From Tetrapyrgos nigripes (Eukaryota; Basidiomycota; Agaricomycetes; Agaricales; Campanellaceae): DNA of 64,000 nt. The stretch's first letter is position 1, and the number at the start of each line of letters is the position of its first letter. The position numbers and the translations under genes were made by a program. Below the pieces are notes generated by a model. It did no database searches, was not told the origin of the DNA, and saw only the letters and a program-made list of their open reading frames with translations. Below, piece after piece: positions 1-12,607 of this stretch. Location: positions 248,001 to 312,000 of the forward strand of contig JAACJM010000105.1 of NCBI GenBank assembly GCA_013368315.1, given 5' to 3'.

Positions 1-469
1 AACGGTTGTGGCTTTGGGTGATAATATTTGTATTGGATAGCTTCAGAGATCTGTGCCTTTCACCTGAATTCGAGTACTCGGAGTTTACGATGACGGCTCA
101 AGTTCTCAATTTTTTCGAATTTTAAAGACCTTTTACAGGGCTTCTTAGCCTTGCCGAGTCTACGCATCCAAAATACACTCGCACGACAGGGGAGTCGCTG
201 TTTCAGGGCTCCCCGTGTTTATCCTATTATTCATCTTCGCGAATTTTCGACAAACGCATCGGCAGGATAATTAGGCGCATTTAAGCATACTAAACTCTTG
301 GACGCAATCCACCTCGGGTAAAACACGCTTCAAGTTGGTACTCCAACGCGAATCAGGACAATAGAGTACGAGCAGTCCCCTAATCGAGTACTATCAAGTC
401 GGAAGAAAAGTTGATGAACTGAGATGTTGTCCGATCTTTATTCTTACTTTATTCTTACTGTGTTAAAGA

Positions 470-685
470 GTACTTGCTACATCAGTATTTTGACAGATAA
501 CTGGTACCAGCTGGTACCAGTTTTTTTTGGGTCCCAGTTGAGACTCGTTTCGTGAAAATAAGTACCAAACCAGCTAATCAGTCCTAGGGATGGGATCGAC
601 CAGGTCATAAGTCATCGACCGGAAGTTGTACCTATAGTCGCGACCAGGTCGACGCCTGTCGATGACCTGGTCGAGATTTAGCCGA
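470..685. repeat. Two self-complementary word islands
   Basis: Two neighbouring islands are built from one short word and its reverse complement. The first (about 485-535) reiterates CTGGTACCAG. The second (about 588-682) reiterates GACCAGGTCGA and CGACCTGGTC in both orientations. No reading frame crosses them. They resemble the subterminal word arrays of the two inverted-repeat elements at 30.6-32.0 and 34.3-36.5 kb, but no CATCAGCAAA terminus was found here. The rest of 1-1004 shows no gene; a (CGT)n microsatellite lies at about 948-965. Confidence 0.5.
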
Positions 686-1004
686 GAGCGTGTCCCCACG
701 GTCCCCCCAGGGGTCGTATGTGTAACTTAGGCGGCTTCGACGAGCGGTTTGTAGCGCAAACGAGAAGCCAATATAGCGGGGGCATGGGATAGACATCTAG
801 GATTATGTATCTAGTGTACTCTGCATTAATCAAGTATATACATACAGAAATTAGTGTTTTTCATACAATTATTTACTGAGAACAAGTCCTAGTAGTGCGT
901 GTAAGATTGTAGGATAGTCCGTGCAAAGCTCAGCGAATCTCAAAGATCGTCGTCGTCGTCGTCGCCGACTCGCCGTGGGCCTTTATCCAGACGTACAAAA
1001 CGGT

Positions 1005-1200
1005 ACAATTCAGGACTATCGCATGACTCCACTGAGGATATCATCCGCTATGGATATCTCATCCCCAAAGGTTAGTCAAATTATTTACTTATGATGCTTG
1101 CCAATTTTCTAGAACAGTGATTCATGCACACGATCCATTCGTTCATGAAGATCCAGAACGTTTCATCCCCAGGGAGCCATATTCTGTGGCGTTTGGTGGG
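1005..1200 (+). pseudogene. Cytochrome P450 fragment (relic)
   Basis: Two short stretches read like the C-terminal half of a fungal P450. Before an intron-like gap (about 1071-1112) the reading gives SHDSTEDIIRYGYLIPK, matching the usual 'TEDD-Y-GY-IPKG' segment. After it comes DPFVHEDPERFIPREPYSVAFG, matching the DP-x-PERF segment that leads to the heme loop. The heme-binding FxxGxRxCxG motif is not visible downstream, the N-terminal membrane anchor, I-helix and ExxR parts are not found upstream, and the splice phase does not join the two pieces cleanly. It is therefore a fragment, not a gene. Seen: two short motif matches. Inferred: P450 origin. Confidence 0.5.
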
Positions 1201-2095
1201 TTGTTTTACTTTTCCTTCCTTTTTTGCCTCGTACCTCCCCTCCCGCCTAATATGGAAGCCTAAGCTGTATTGGGGTATATGACCCATGTCATATATAAAG
1301 AGAGAGTCATCTACGCTGACAGTGTTGGAGGAGAAGATTTCGCCTGGAACTTACGTCGAGATCTACAAATGTAGAATCGGTCACGCAGACTATCCTTGGT
1401 TTTGATTGTAGTCTTGCAGGAATTAGATACTAATGATTCTTATACTTAGTACATGTACATCTAATATGACACTCACTCTATGATATTCACCGTAATATAG
1501 CCGTTACCGCTCCCTTAGGGTTAGTCTCTTTCTTTGACTCCGTTTACGTTCTCACCCTCACGGTCGAGGTCAACCTCGCTGTGTATAAGTTGTTGTGGGA
1601 GGGGCAGCCAGAGGATTCTCTTTTACTTCTATGGGTGTAACTACCAACTCTACGTATACTATGGATTGGGTCTGCGATAGTCAGGATGAACGTATAGTTT
1701 AGGCTAAGTATTAAGAGTTCAGTACGTCTAATTGATATGATATGGTACGGAAAAGTTGAACAGCACATACTTGGATGCTTCCAAGTTGTCAACTCGCACA
1801 TCGTAAGGAAAAGAATACAAGTTATTTGATTCTGCAAGATAGTAAGGCAACGCGGCGTTCCAAAGGTCGATGCAAGTATAAACATGCGTACAGGCTCTCC
1901 AAAAGGCTTGCGTAGATAGAGTGGCTTGCGGGAAGATAGAATAATTGCTATCATGAAGGGAATCATTGTCGGGATTTGAGGCAGCTCACTTAACGAAACT
2001 ATGCGGTTTTGAACTTCGACGACAACGAGCCGCCTAGAGCCTGATACGTTGTGGTTGACATTACGTCGCAGATCTTGTCCGTACTACTAGTACGG
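1201..2095. other. No gene recognised
   Basis: AT-rich sequence with only short frames on either strand. The longest minus-strand frame (1544-1966) has no recognisable motif, no signal peptide and no splice structure. Nothing else is supportable here. Confidence 0.6.
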
Positions 2096-2097
2096 CG

Positions 2098-2590
2098 ACC
2101 GTGACGGACCTCCAGTTTCTGGACCTTTGTTATGCAGGGCTCACCGCGGATGGTGCTTGGGAGCTCATTTGTGCTCTCATTGATCGAAATCGCATCCCAG
2201 GTTGGAGACTATGCTCCCCGAAAACGACTTTTCGGAAAGCATTGTCCAGAACTCATGGATACCATCCGAGACCCAGTCTTCGCTTGGTCTTCGCACTCTC
2301 AGTATTGCTGTCGACTTGCCACAGGATGAGGGCGAGATTTTGGCGAGAGACCATCTCGACAAATTGACTTGAACTCGAGTTTGTAGCGCATGCTGTCACT
2401 GTACCAGAAGCTGGAGAAGGAAACAAGGCTGAGGCTGAGGAAGCTGACGACAATGTAGACGAGCTTGCAAATCTCTTGGAATCTAGCCTGAAAGTGAAGG
2501 TTCGTCGGATTTTCTCTGGATCCCGAGTCTGAGTCTTGATCGTGTTCTTTCTTTATTCAGGACAAAGAGAGACTTCTCGCCTCTTTGTAA
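2098..2590 (+). pseudogene. Decayed gene, possibly caspase-like
   Basis: Three segments in shifting frames read as one decayed protein. First comes DLQFLDLCYAGLTADGAWEL (from about 2107), which resembles the catalytic-Cys strand of caspase-like domains (typically LDCCYAG). Next is LRTLSIAVDLPQDEGEILAR, and last an acidic tail ending LLESSLKVK, a GT-AG intron at about 2500-2560, and DKERLLASL before a stop at 2588. At least one frame change occurs near 2366. The caspase link rests on the single LCYAG motif and is weak; the tail is clearly protein-like and spliced. No promoter or upstream exons were identified. Confidence 0.35.
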
Positions 2591-4897
2591 TGAAATAGTT
2601 CGCATCTTTTATTTTGGGCAGGTATCTAGTCGAAAGGGACCGACAACCCCGGCCGATCCCTTAGATGTAACCTGCATGTAACACGGAAATTGACAAGAAA
2701 TTGGAATGTTACAACTTACTTTGTGGGTCCTTCTCACAACCCAGACAAATACTGCAACTATTCCTTTAATCTCGTCCTCATACTACCTCCGCATAGGCGA
2801 GAAGCTAATTTCCGACCCGGACCCGATACCCGGTAATTACTCTGACCAAACCGTCTGTCACTGAACAGGACCAGACACCGTAATAGCGTAATAGTGGTCA
2901 ACAGCCAGCTTCAAGGCAGCTTGCAGTCGGCTTGGAGCCTTGGACTCCTCATACTAGTGCTCCCGAAAAACCGACACTGAGGCCTGAGACGTCAGGGGCC
3001 GTCATTGTTAATGAGAATCATCTCGAGCTACCGGTCTTGTGGCGACACCAAACTGCCAGTCTACGAGTCTATGAGCACTGAGGACTGACTCCGACTGAGT
3101 GCTTAGAGTAGTAGAGTCATAGACTGCCTTGCCTGATCGTGAACTGAGTTCATACCAAGCTGGGTATGTAGGTGTGTATTTGAGTCTGCAAATCGTTCTA
3201 CGGTCCACCGCTTGCGTGTTGTCGGAACGTTTTTAATAGTACTACATAGTCTGCTCTGCATAGCATGTACCAGTGCTGTTTTGAGGGAGATTTTGGGGAT
3301 GTTTCAGCCCAAAGACATGCGGTTGCAGTTGCAGTCTGAGATTTAGTGGCACCAGGATCAGTAGGAAGCAAACATCTGGATCGTGGCTCATTTTCAAAAG
3401 AAAATACCAAAAAGAGACTAAAAAAGAAAGAGAAAGCCAGAAAGACTTCGGATTCTCGGAGGCGATTCAGCGCCTAGATATATTGCTCCCGGTGCCTGCT
3501 AGCCTCATTGCGTCTTGAGAGCTTCTACCGCTGCGATGGGGATCAGGACAGCGGGAACGTGGCCACTGGTCAGTCGGACCTGGCAGAAAAACTCGAATGA
3601 GATGTACACCACTGGTCGCAGAAGACGGAAACCAACGGAGAGCCTAGTCGAGAAGGGAAGCCACCGAGTAACACCGCAAGCCTCTTTTGGTCGCGGCATA
3701 GAACGATCCATCTGAACGCAAAGAAAGAAGTAAGCCATCACGCAGCAGGATGCATATAGCGGGGAGCACCCAAGAGGCGAGGGCTCTACAGTCTGTATGA
3801 AAGGATGATACTATCAAAACTATAAAAAAAAACGGAAGCTGAATATAGAGTATCTTTGTGATGGGGAATCGGTGGAATTGGAAGAGTCAAGGCAAGTAGT
3901 GCACACCAAGAATCACAAGGCGGACGTTGGAAAGAAACGCTGACGCGTACAGTGACCGGTCAGTGGCATTCTGGCATTAAACAATAGATATTATCCATAT
4001 AGAAAGCATCCTCTCCACACAGCATATTTCTGGGCAACTTGGATCATCCTTCCAGTGGGGAGTGGAAACGGCACGGCATTGTTTGTATTGGTAGCCAGTG
4101 GCTTGAAAGGGCTTGAAAGGGAGTTTCCAATCTGGGTATGGCCTGAGAGAGACCGAACGAGAAGAATGGCAGCTGTCAACCAAGACTATTAGTACACTAG
4201 TACACCGAGGAAGAGAGGTACAGCGTGTAAGCCGGGCACGTAAGTTGCTATGCACTGGCAATGAATCGGAGAATAAAAAAAAGGGAGCAATCGAGGTATC
4301 CAACTAAGGACCTTGACTGAAGTCAGTAAACCTGCGCCCACAGTAGCACTGCACCGGTGTTAGGACGGTATGGTCGAAATGAAAAGGGCGGTAAAGCGTT
4401 GAATCTGTAATTGCTGTAAAATACAAGTGAACATAGTCTTGTTCCTTCGCTGTTGCTCACAAGGCAATAAATAGAATGACAACGATATCGAAGACAGTGC
4501 AGGTATAAAAACCTTCAGAGAACACACTTGGGGCAGACAACATGACAAAAGGCCCTGACAACGCCAAATTCGACCGTTAAGGTATCGTTGGACCACAACA
4601 TGGGACCCACAAGGACTTTCTGTATTTCCAAGAGCCCAGAATGGACGTATCACCGTCAGAAGACTGTGTCTGTAAACCTTGGCGGAGATTTCCTTGTTGA
4701 AATCGATTTCGCGGAGTGTAGAAGGTAGAAGCCATATCGACAGGAAGTTCGTTATGTGACGCCTTGAGGACTTCCTGCAGTAAAACAACGCATTTTTTAA
4801 CGTCCAAATCGGAAACAACAAGGCAGCTGTAAACCGGTAAATTGGAATGACATGGTTCATCCCACTCCGTCCGAGTAGGAGGGCGCTGTGAGGCCTT
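2591..4897. other. Gene-poor region, no intact gene
   Basis: No spliced or long unspliced gene was supportable. Between about 2790 and 3160 the DNA is rich in the words GACTC/GAGTC and ACTGAG/CTCAGT in both orientations. A 189-codon minus-strand frame (4360-4929) runs up to the promoter of the AAA gene but shows no family signature. Confidence 0.5.
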
Positions 4898-4904
4898 TTG
4901 CGTG

Positions 4905-4912
4905 TATAAAAG
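4905..4912 (+). promoter_or_regulatory. TATA box of the BCS1-like gene
   Basis: TATAAAAG lies 86 bp upstream of the ATG at 4998, a spacing that fits a fungal TATA promoter with a short 5' untranslated region. Confidence 0.5.
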
Positions 4913-4997
4913 CGGCTACAAGTAGACAAGCAGACCAGAACTTGAAACCACTTGCAAATTCTCTTGCAGTATCAGAACCAGACCAGAAACGACAACG

Positions 4998-7287
4998 ATG
5001 AACCTTTTCGCGAGTCCAATGGACTTGAGCAACGCACCTGGCGGGGACCAAACTTGGTTGACATCGATTTTCCCACCACTTTTTAGCTTCCTTGCTGCCT
5101 TCTCCACCACCAACTCCTACGTTTTTAACTCTGCGAAGCTCCTTCTCCTTGGAACGATCATCGAGACAGGTGAGTCTCATTGTTTCTCTGCGTTACGAGT
5201 ACTGGATACCGTGTTTTAACAGGACGAAGGCTTTTCATATGGCTTGTCGAGCGTTTCCGAATTCGTCAGTGTAAACTCGCATCCTTCCTCGACATGTACT
5301 GAAAATAGTCCACAGAGTACTCTATCACGGCAGAATTCACGGAAGGAGATCCTGCTTACGAGTGGCTTATCCACTTCCTTGTACGTCCCTGTTTTACTCA
5401 ACATTCTTCGCCACTGACATCCTGCAAAACAGACCCATGAACAATTGTGGCGTAGATCGTATGATTTCCGCGTGTTTGCCACAAACTCCAAGCGAAGATG
5501 GTCTATTGGCACTGGAGGTAGCACGAAGGAGCCTGGTACCAAGAAGGGTAATGCCGAATATGTCCCGACATACGAGCAACCGCTACTATTTCGATGGAAC
5601 GGCTATTGGCTCGATATAAGAAGAACCATGAGTCAAGCTACTAATCTGCCGTTTCAATATGGCGGGACCAGCGATTCTGGCAAAATCTATGTAACGTGAG
5701 TACACCCGTTGATCGAGCTTCGCAGATCCAATTCATCGATGTCATCACCAGATTGTATACACGGAACTTTGCGGTGCTCACAGAACTGGTAGAAGAAGTA
5801 CGTCTTCTCTATCTTGAAGTCAGTCGTCCGAATGTGATTGTTCACATGGCAGACGGGGTACGTACTCCTTCTCATACTGTTCCAAGCCTTCCTTGACAAG
5901 ATCTTGCCAGCCTCACTACGCACCGACTTCTTTCACATGGACAAACGTCAAATGCAAAGTCCGTCGTGCTCTCAGTTCGATCGTTCTTCCGAATGGCGTC
6001 ATGGAATCCATCGTGGAAGATGCAAAAGAGTTTATAGATTCAGAAGAATGGTATCATGAACGGGGAATTCCTTACCACCGGGGTTTCCTTCTTTATGGAC
6101 CTCCTGGATCCGGTAAAAGTGAGTCTATACATGTCCATTTAGGTGTGCAGCGAGGCTCATTCATCTTACTAGCCTCGACCATCTATGCATTGGTAAGATA
6201 ATTCCCGTCGTTTCTCGTGAATGTCGGAGATTAAGGTCATCATGTCTAGGCCGGTGCACTTGGAATGGAAATCTACTCTGTCTCATTAGCGTCATCATTG
6301 TAAGTCGCTTATGTGCATATTCCTTGAGTGTACAGAAACTGATTTTCCTTATTCCTTAGCGTGGACGACTCCTATCTCCAATCGGCAGCTTCGTCTATTC
6401 CCAAGAACTCTATATTCCTGATTGAGGATATCGACTGCGCGTTTCCATCCAGGGAAGAACGAGACAACCAACCCAATGGTTACATACCAGGTATGCCCCC
6501 CATGGATCCACCTTGGATGTTGGCTTCAGGAAGCCGCCGTTCTTCCGTCACTCTGTCTGGCCTTCTCAACGTATTGGACGGAGTTGGCAGCGAAGAAGGG
6601 AAACTATTTTTTGCCACGGTATGTTTTTCCAACCCCAAGAGTATATCTATTGCAGGTTTTGTGAAGGATGAAAGCCTGTGACAGATAGACTTCCATGTTA
6701 CGGAGCTGCTTTTACTGACCAACATCCATATTTACCTACAGACAAATTACGTTGACCGTCTCGACCCAGCCTTACTCCGACCAGGACGAATCGATAGGAA
6801 AGTGGAATACAGTTTGGCCACCAAAGACCAAGCGACTTCCCTCTTTGCTCAGTTCTACCCTGAAGCTCAGTTCCCTCACATCATGCCCAACCACGACCTT
6901 TCGACAGACTCTCATGCTGAAGTCACTGTCACGACAGAAGGTCAATCGGACTTTGACTCTGACAGCATCGCCCAACTCTCCAAGGAATTCGGTAATCGGG
7001 TACCTCTGGATGAGTTTTCCATTGCGGAACTACAGGGTTACCTTTTGACCTGCAAGAAGCAGCCTTTGGAAGCGGTTAAGGGCGTAGCTGATTGGATAGT
7101 GTTCCAACGCAAGGAACGCAAAGAAAAGTCTGAGCGGGAGGAAGCGGAAAGGGAAAGGGCTAAGAGGAGGAGGAGGAGATGGCAAGGATATATTATCCTT
7201 CGCCTACAGCTACGCCTTCGCCAGCGTATGAAGCAAATGATCCTGAAGGGGATCTGCAGCAGTAGAGGAGTGGATGAGCTGGTCTGA
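4998..7287 (+). CDS. BCS1-like AAA ATPase
   Basis: Ten exons give 576 codons in open phase: 4998-5169, 5223-5264, 5316-5380, 5433-5695, 5752-5857, 5911-6118, 6173-6192, 6250-6299, 6360-6618, 6742-7287. The N-terminus carries a hydrophobic stretch and the BCS1_N-type region. The AAA domain has Walker A GPPGSGKT (about 279-286), Walker B FLIEDIDCA (about 328-336) and the second region of homology YVDRLDPALLRPGRID (about 398-413). BCS1 is a mitochondrial inner-membrane chaperone that inserts the Rieske protein into complex III; basidiomycetes also carry expanded BCS1-like paralogues, so true orthology is not assured. Exon 7 is a 20-nt microexon containing the residues just after the P-loop. The C-terminus ends in a basic coiled stretch rich in Arg and Glu, longer than yeast Bcs1. 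A TATA box lies 86 bp upstream. Confidence 0.88.
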
Positions 7288-7569
7288 TTTTCTCTGTCCA
7301 AATGTTACCGCCCTGTACGCTTTTTTTGTTCTTCCTTATGCCAAGACTTGCTGATATGCTAATAATGCTTATTATGTCTACTTCTGCTCATTATTTCCTT
7401 ATGCTGATCTACTTGTACATTATAATCATCTCATCCACGAACCTCTAGTTACTTATTCTCTGTAGCGAATATCAGTCAAAATAAATGTCAGTAAATCATT
7501 TCTATGACCACGAGTACTCTGAGAGCCCACACCGGAGCAGAAACGAAAGTGACTTGGTTCATACTACAT

Positions 7570-8233
7570 TCATGTATCCCTGTTTACCTGGATCCTCTCT
7601 CTCCAGCGAACACTAATCAGATGCCCATCGAGGCTGGGAAACTCGTCGCCGGATGACCTGGAGAGTTCGATCTCATGGCGCTTCAGATACTGCAGTCTGA
7701 AGTTGAATCGGGCAGAATGGGACATGACTTGTCTCACCCTGTCATAAGAGTCGCAGGAGGATCCAAAGGGGATGATTGGGAACGCGAAAGACATAATGTG
7801 AGGTTCCGCAGAGAGATCTGTCCACCCATAGAAGAGCTGTACCTGGAGAGTCGTGTAAAAGACCAGAGTCGTGGAGTGGAAAGAGCCAAAGCCCACTAGC
7901 GTCGATACACACGCATGAAATCTAAGGGCATGTATGTCTCGGTGCGTCTACGCTCCGATGGTACCAGTAAAGCAAAGATCTCCACAAGTATTTCATCGGG
8001 AAGACGAGAGCACAACAATGGCATCTGATCTGCTCCAACGACGCGATACTCGACTGTAGTGTAGCGATCTGGCGCTGACACGTTTCCAACTGTTCCTCTG
8101 TTCCTCGGAGGATACTCGATATTTGAGCGCTTTCTGAGGTCAGGTGGTCAGAAACGACGACGCTGAATTGAGATCCTGGGTCTGAATAGCCGGAGCGGGC
8201 GGTGTAAGTATGGGCAGGGATCAGTTTTGGCAA
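7570..8233 (-). pseudogene. F-box protein relic
   Basis: On the minus strand an N-terminal coiled coil (ISSILRGTEEQLETCQRQIA, then SIASLEQIR) is followed in another frame by the F-box core LPDEILVEIFALLVP, and further on by the segment LSTPRLWSFTRLSRYSSSM. That order (coiled coil, F-box, 'LSTPxLWS') is the standard start of agaricomycete F-box proteins such as the intact one at 16184. Frames change at least twice and stops occur before any leucine-rich part, so the gene is truncated and dead. F-box proteins normally link substrates to SCF ubiquitin ligases. Confidence 0.65.
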
Positions 8234-8679
8234 AGCATGAATTGTGTTCTACTGTTACAAGAACTACTTCAGGAGGATAAAAGGAAAAATTCTTGTTCTC
8301 GTACCTCTGTGGGCAGACCTAGAAGCTGGGAGTGGGCCTGAGCGCGTTTGCTGGTGTAGTCAAGATTCTAATCAGCATCATCCGTTCGGACTAGTACTGT
8401 GATCCGTAAGTGGAATACGGTGCGTCACAAAGCTGGCGTTGTTTTGTAGACATCCAAAATCAAGACGCTGACCCTTTTGCTTGACCGCGTATATATGAAA
8501 TTCAAGAAACGCACTGGCAGGACAGGGGAATGATGGTCATCCGTGGGAAATCAAGCTAAAAAAATCCTAGCGCCTTCAATTGGCCTTCAAACCTTCCTAC
8601 TAACCACAACGTAGTAGCTTTTGCTCTCTACGTCTTGCTGGCCCGCCTTCCGGTTTAGGCTTCAAATTGCATCTATTCG
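8234..8679. other. Intergenic, promoter of the TPR-like gene
   Basis: No coding signal. It separates the F-box relic from the ATG at 8680 and presumably holds that gene's promoter. A sequence CGCGTATATATGA lies about 190 bp upstream of the ATG. Confidence 0.4.
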
Positions 8680-11600
8680 ATGTCTTCTACCGTTTTTCCC
8701 TCGTCTAACTCCGACTCTTTAGAGACCAATCCTTCCCAGTCGTATCTTACCGGTTCAGCTTCTGGAACAACTTCTATCCCCAACAAACCCACTGAAGAGG
8801 ACGACGCACACGGCGATTTTCATTCAGATAATGACGGAAATAATGATGTAGTTGATGCGGAAGACGGAACATCTGTATCTCAGAAGAAAAAGAAGAAGAA
8901 GAAACCAAAGAAATCTGCAAACGCCAAAGCGAAGGAATCTGCCGACAAGGCTGCTAAAGCGAAGCAAGCGGACTGTCCTGAGACACGTCCGTCTGTTCTT
9001 TGTATCAGCCGTAACAAACATTGGCGATACATTAGTTCCTACCATGTTCGTGTTATTCTCTCTTTCAGAGACTATAGCTCAAAAACTCGCTGCAATAGGG
9101 TCCATGGCTACAACTCCCTGTCGAACTTCTCGAGTCTTTACTCGCTCTCAACTTGGATCCTGCTACTCTGTCTTCTGAGCCGCCACCAACGCAGGCTACT
9201 CTATCCTTGACCGCAGGGCCCAATATGACCAACTTGAACGGTTCTGGACCAAATGTCAGACTTCGTGATCAGGGTCTCCGGAATCTCAATATCCCCGATT
9301 CCAGTGGTTTATTCACGAATCCAAACGCCTATCCCACTTTTGACAGTCACACTTTAACCCTTCCACCTCCACCGCCTAACTCGATACCTACCCCCAAGGC
9401 CGGTAAAGCTCCTCCCCCACCTATTGACCCAGGTGTATTTCGGAGTGTCACCTCTATCCGAAGGCTCATAGATGAAGCTGCGGAACTTTCTGTTCGGGCC
9501 AGTTCGGGATTGTCTGCAGCTGAATTAGGAAGTATGAGAGGATCGTCTACGGGAGGCTCCTCATATGGTGGTTACGGCGGTTCAGCCTGGGCTGCTGCTC
9601 AAACCCTAGGATTCAATCCGAACACTCTCAGTCCTGGTGGCCGTAACGCTGGTGGAGGACGAAATGTTGCGATGAGTGCGATGAGGATTCATCGATTAAG
9701 AGCATTGGCGATCCAAAAGCTGGCGGAGGCATACAAGCAGGACGAAATTGCGAGTAGTGTTATGGTAATGCAGGGAGGCAGTGTTTTCGATGATATCGCA
9801 GAGAGAGTCTTGAAAGTCGGTGAGTGATCTCTTTCGGTGACACTTTTGTGACCTGACTTTTTGGTTCAGATCCTAATGATGCAAACGCAAAATACGTACA
9901 TTTCTTTCACGAAAAGATACCCTCTCGGTGAGTATTTGTCAAAATCCGGCAGAAACTGGTCTGTCTTACTCCCTGTACAGCCAACTAGCGGAATCTACGA
10001 CAACAGAGATTTTGGACGATCTCATCCTTGCCCATCCTCATCGTCTCGAGTATTTTAGAACCCGTGGAGTCGTACATTGCTTCAGAGACGAATACCAGTT
10101 TGCAATCAAAGACTTTACGCATGCTCTGAAGGAAGCTCGCGCACAGCGAAAGGCGCGATCCAGCCATTCTTCTCATTCGCACCAGAGTCACCGCCGTGGA
10201 GAGAATGGACGCGGTGGTCCCAATGGGTACGGGAACGACCGTGCTGGAACTACAAAGCATTCAAAAGCGTCCAAAAGGAAAGGAAAAGCAGGTGGAAAGG
10301 GAGGCAAAGGCGGGAAGGCCAATGGACAAGCACCGTCAAACGGCACGAGCTCTTCGTTTGACCCAGGTGATATTGGTGAAGGCCCAGATGTTGAGGATAA
10401 CGAAGATGGAGAGTATGATCGCGACACAGAGATACCTCAACCACACCCTTCTGTTCTCCCAGACGCTGCAGACCCAATTGAGCCACAGTTGTTGTTCTTA
10501 AGAGGTTCAGCGTTCTTGCAACAGGCGATTTGGTTGATTGAGCAAGCAGTATTGGCACTGGAGGAGGTCGACATTGCTCAGCCGCGTTCTTCCAATAACG
10601 GGACTCCTGTCGCTCCTCTCGCCGATCCTGGAGAAATTCGGCTTTGTTATCTTCCAGATGGAAAGTATGGTGGTGTTGAAGTTGGCAATCCTCATGGACC
10701 GTTGGGGTCAAATGATGGACCAAAGGTGAAGGCGTATCAGGCGGTCCTCGGAGAGAAAAAGTTCAAAGAGCAGATTTTTGGTTTGATCAAGAAGAGCATT
10801 CGGGATCATGAGAAGTTTTTGGGACATTTTGATTCTTTAGAGGCGCGGGCGCCTTATCCTGTACCGCAAGGGGCGTTTATCACTGAAGTAGAGGAGACGG
10901 CTACGGCTGGAAAAGGAAAGGCGGTGGAAGAGGAGGACCATGAGTTGGAGGAAGAGAGGAAGAGAAAGAGACAAGAAAGAGCCGAGTTGAAGAAGAAAGT
11001 GGAGTACGCCTTCTATCTGTCTGAAAGCATCAGACCCAATGTCTCGCCGAGTACGACACCCATGCCGTCTCCTGGAGGTCCTACTTCCACGTCTTCCAAC
11101 TCCAACTCCAACTCCAGCAGCCAAGTCGCCATTCCAAATTCATACATGTTTGAGGATCCTCTTCTACCACCAACGGTCTTCACGACGTATCACCCGCTCT
11201 TGGTTGAGTCTAATTTCACCATTTTGCTTTGCATGATGCTTCTTGGTGATTTCGAGAAGACTGTTGAAGCCTTTATACGAACGGCAGCGTTGGTAGATGG
11301 TCTTGAGGGCTATCCAGTCTTCTTACCTCCCCGCTCGATGGCACAGGCAGAGTTTATCGAAGTCTTGGAAAGGTTGGCTAGTGGATGGAACAGAGGAGCA
11401 GAAATCGAGGAACTGGTCACTCAAGAACAAGCTGCTGATGCTGAGAGGGTCATTTCCACTCGTTCATCGTCACCGACTTCTAGTGCTAGCGGTGAAGCCT
11501 CGACATTTGCATCAGCATTTGGATCATCTGCTGCCAACTCGGGATGCTCTACTCCTCTGACTTCGTCTATCGACTTGTCAGAACCTTTTGCGTCGTCGAT

Positions 11601-12012
11601 TTCCTCTGCCTCTTCTTCTTCGGCTCTTCCTTCTGGTTCCGGCTCTGGTTCTCAATCAACACCGACCTGTGCATCCCCTGCTCCAACTTGTTCAACCTTC
11701 ACTCCCCAGTCTAAATCCAACCAGAAAGCGAAGCTTGTTCGTGAAGATGCTCCTGAAGCTCTAGATGCACTCCGACTCCTGCTTGCGCCTGTTATTGCAA
11801 GGCAACACTTCAGAGCTAAGCAGACCGCGGCTGAAAAAGCTGCGGAAAAGGCGGAAAGGGTGGCTAATCGGGGCAAAGACAAGGATGGAGATAAGGATGG
11901 AGGAACAGAGAAGAAGAAACCCGTGCCTATCAACATTCCGTTACATGGACCCAGAGTTGAGGTGATTTTAGCTTGGTTGGGTGGTGTGCATTTGCCAGAG
12001 TTGGAGTTTTGA
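8680..12012 (+). CDS. TPR-like protein with Lys-rich N-terminus, function unknown
   Basis: Four exons (8680-9045, 9099-9819, 9870-9927, 9981-12012) join in phase to 1058 codons. The start is the first ATG after a pyrimidine-rich leader. The N-terminus is Ser/Asp-rich and then strongly basic (a run of seven Lys near residue 68, then Lys/Ala-rich), which could be a nuclear or RNA-binding signal. Residues about 330-410 include YRQDE-like helices and the segment LILAHPHRLEYFRTRGVVHC followed by FAIKDFTHAL, which reads as a degenerate tetratricopeptide pair. A second Lys/Gly-rich patch follows, then helical segments, a charged Glu/Lys/Arg coiled stretch and a long Ser-rich linker before a conserved-looking C-terminal helix region. 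No catalytic motif was seen. It matches the pattern of large conserved hypothetical basidiomycete proteins; I do not know its function. Confidence 0.8.
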
Positions 12013-12607
12013 GCGTTGTTGGGGGTGTTATCTCTACGTTGGTGGACAATTGGTTGTGAGTCTTCGCCGCGGCCGCGTTTTTTTGCAAAGGGTTGAGATG
12101 TCTTTTGGATATGTACATTGGCTGCCATATTTTCTTGGACATAGCGCCTGGCTTGCCAAGTATATCACTATGTAGGTATTAATATTTACAATGCACATTC
12201 TTTCGCTCTTGGCGTTAGTAGATACCTGCGCGTGTACTATCGTTTCTTTCAGTGAGGTGCAAAGCTTTCGGGAACGGCTCGCTTGTCATTACACATATAG
12301 TCAGGTCTCTTTGCGGGAGTTGTGTCCTCGTTCCGATAGTTCCTGATTGGGATCACGCTGTGTACATACTACCAATATCAGTGAGCTGGGACTTGCCCAG
12401 CAGCAGTCTGCAGCGCGCCTACTTACCTCCCCGAGGCTAGGCCTTACTGGAACTTACCGCGGATAAGATGCAACGGCATAGCTTTAGCATGGCCTCAATC
12501 TGCTTTTCTCCTTTGCACCTGGTGTGTGATAGTCTCCTGTTTCGGCCTTTACTGACTGGTTTATCAGCGCGATCCTCTCAGACTGCAAGCGTACAACGAT
12601 ATAAACT

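Noticed and set aside
4360..4929. 189-codon minus-strand frame upstream of the BCS1-like gene
   Set aside because: No family signature, no introns, and it overlaps the TATA promoter of the + strand gene.
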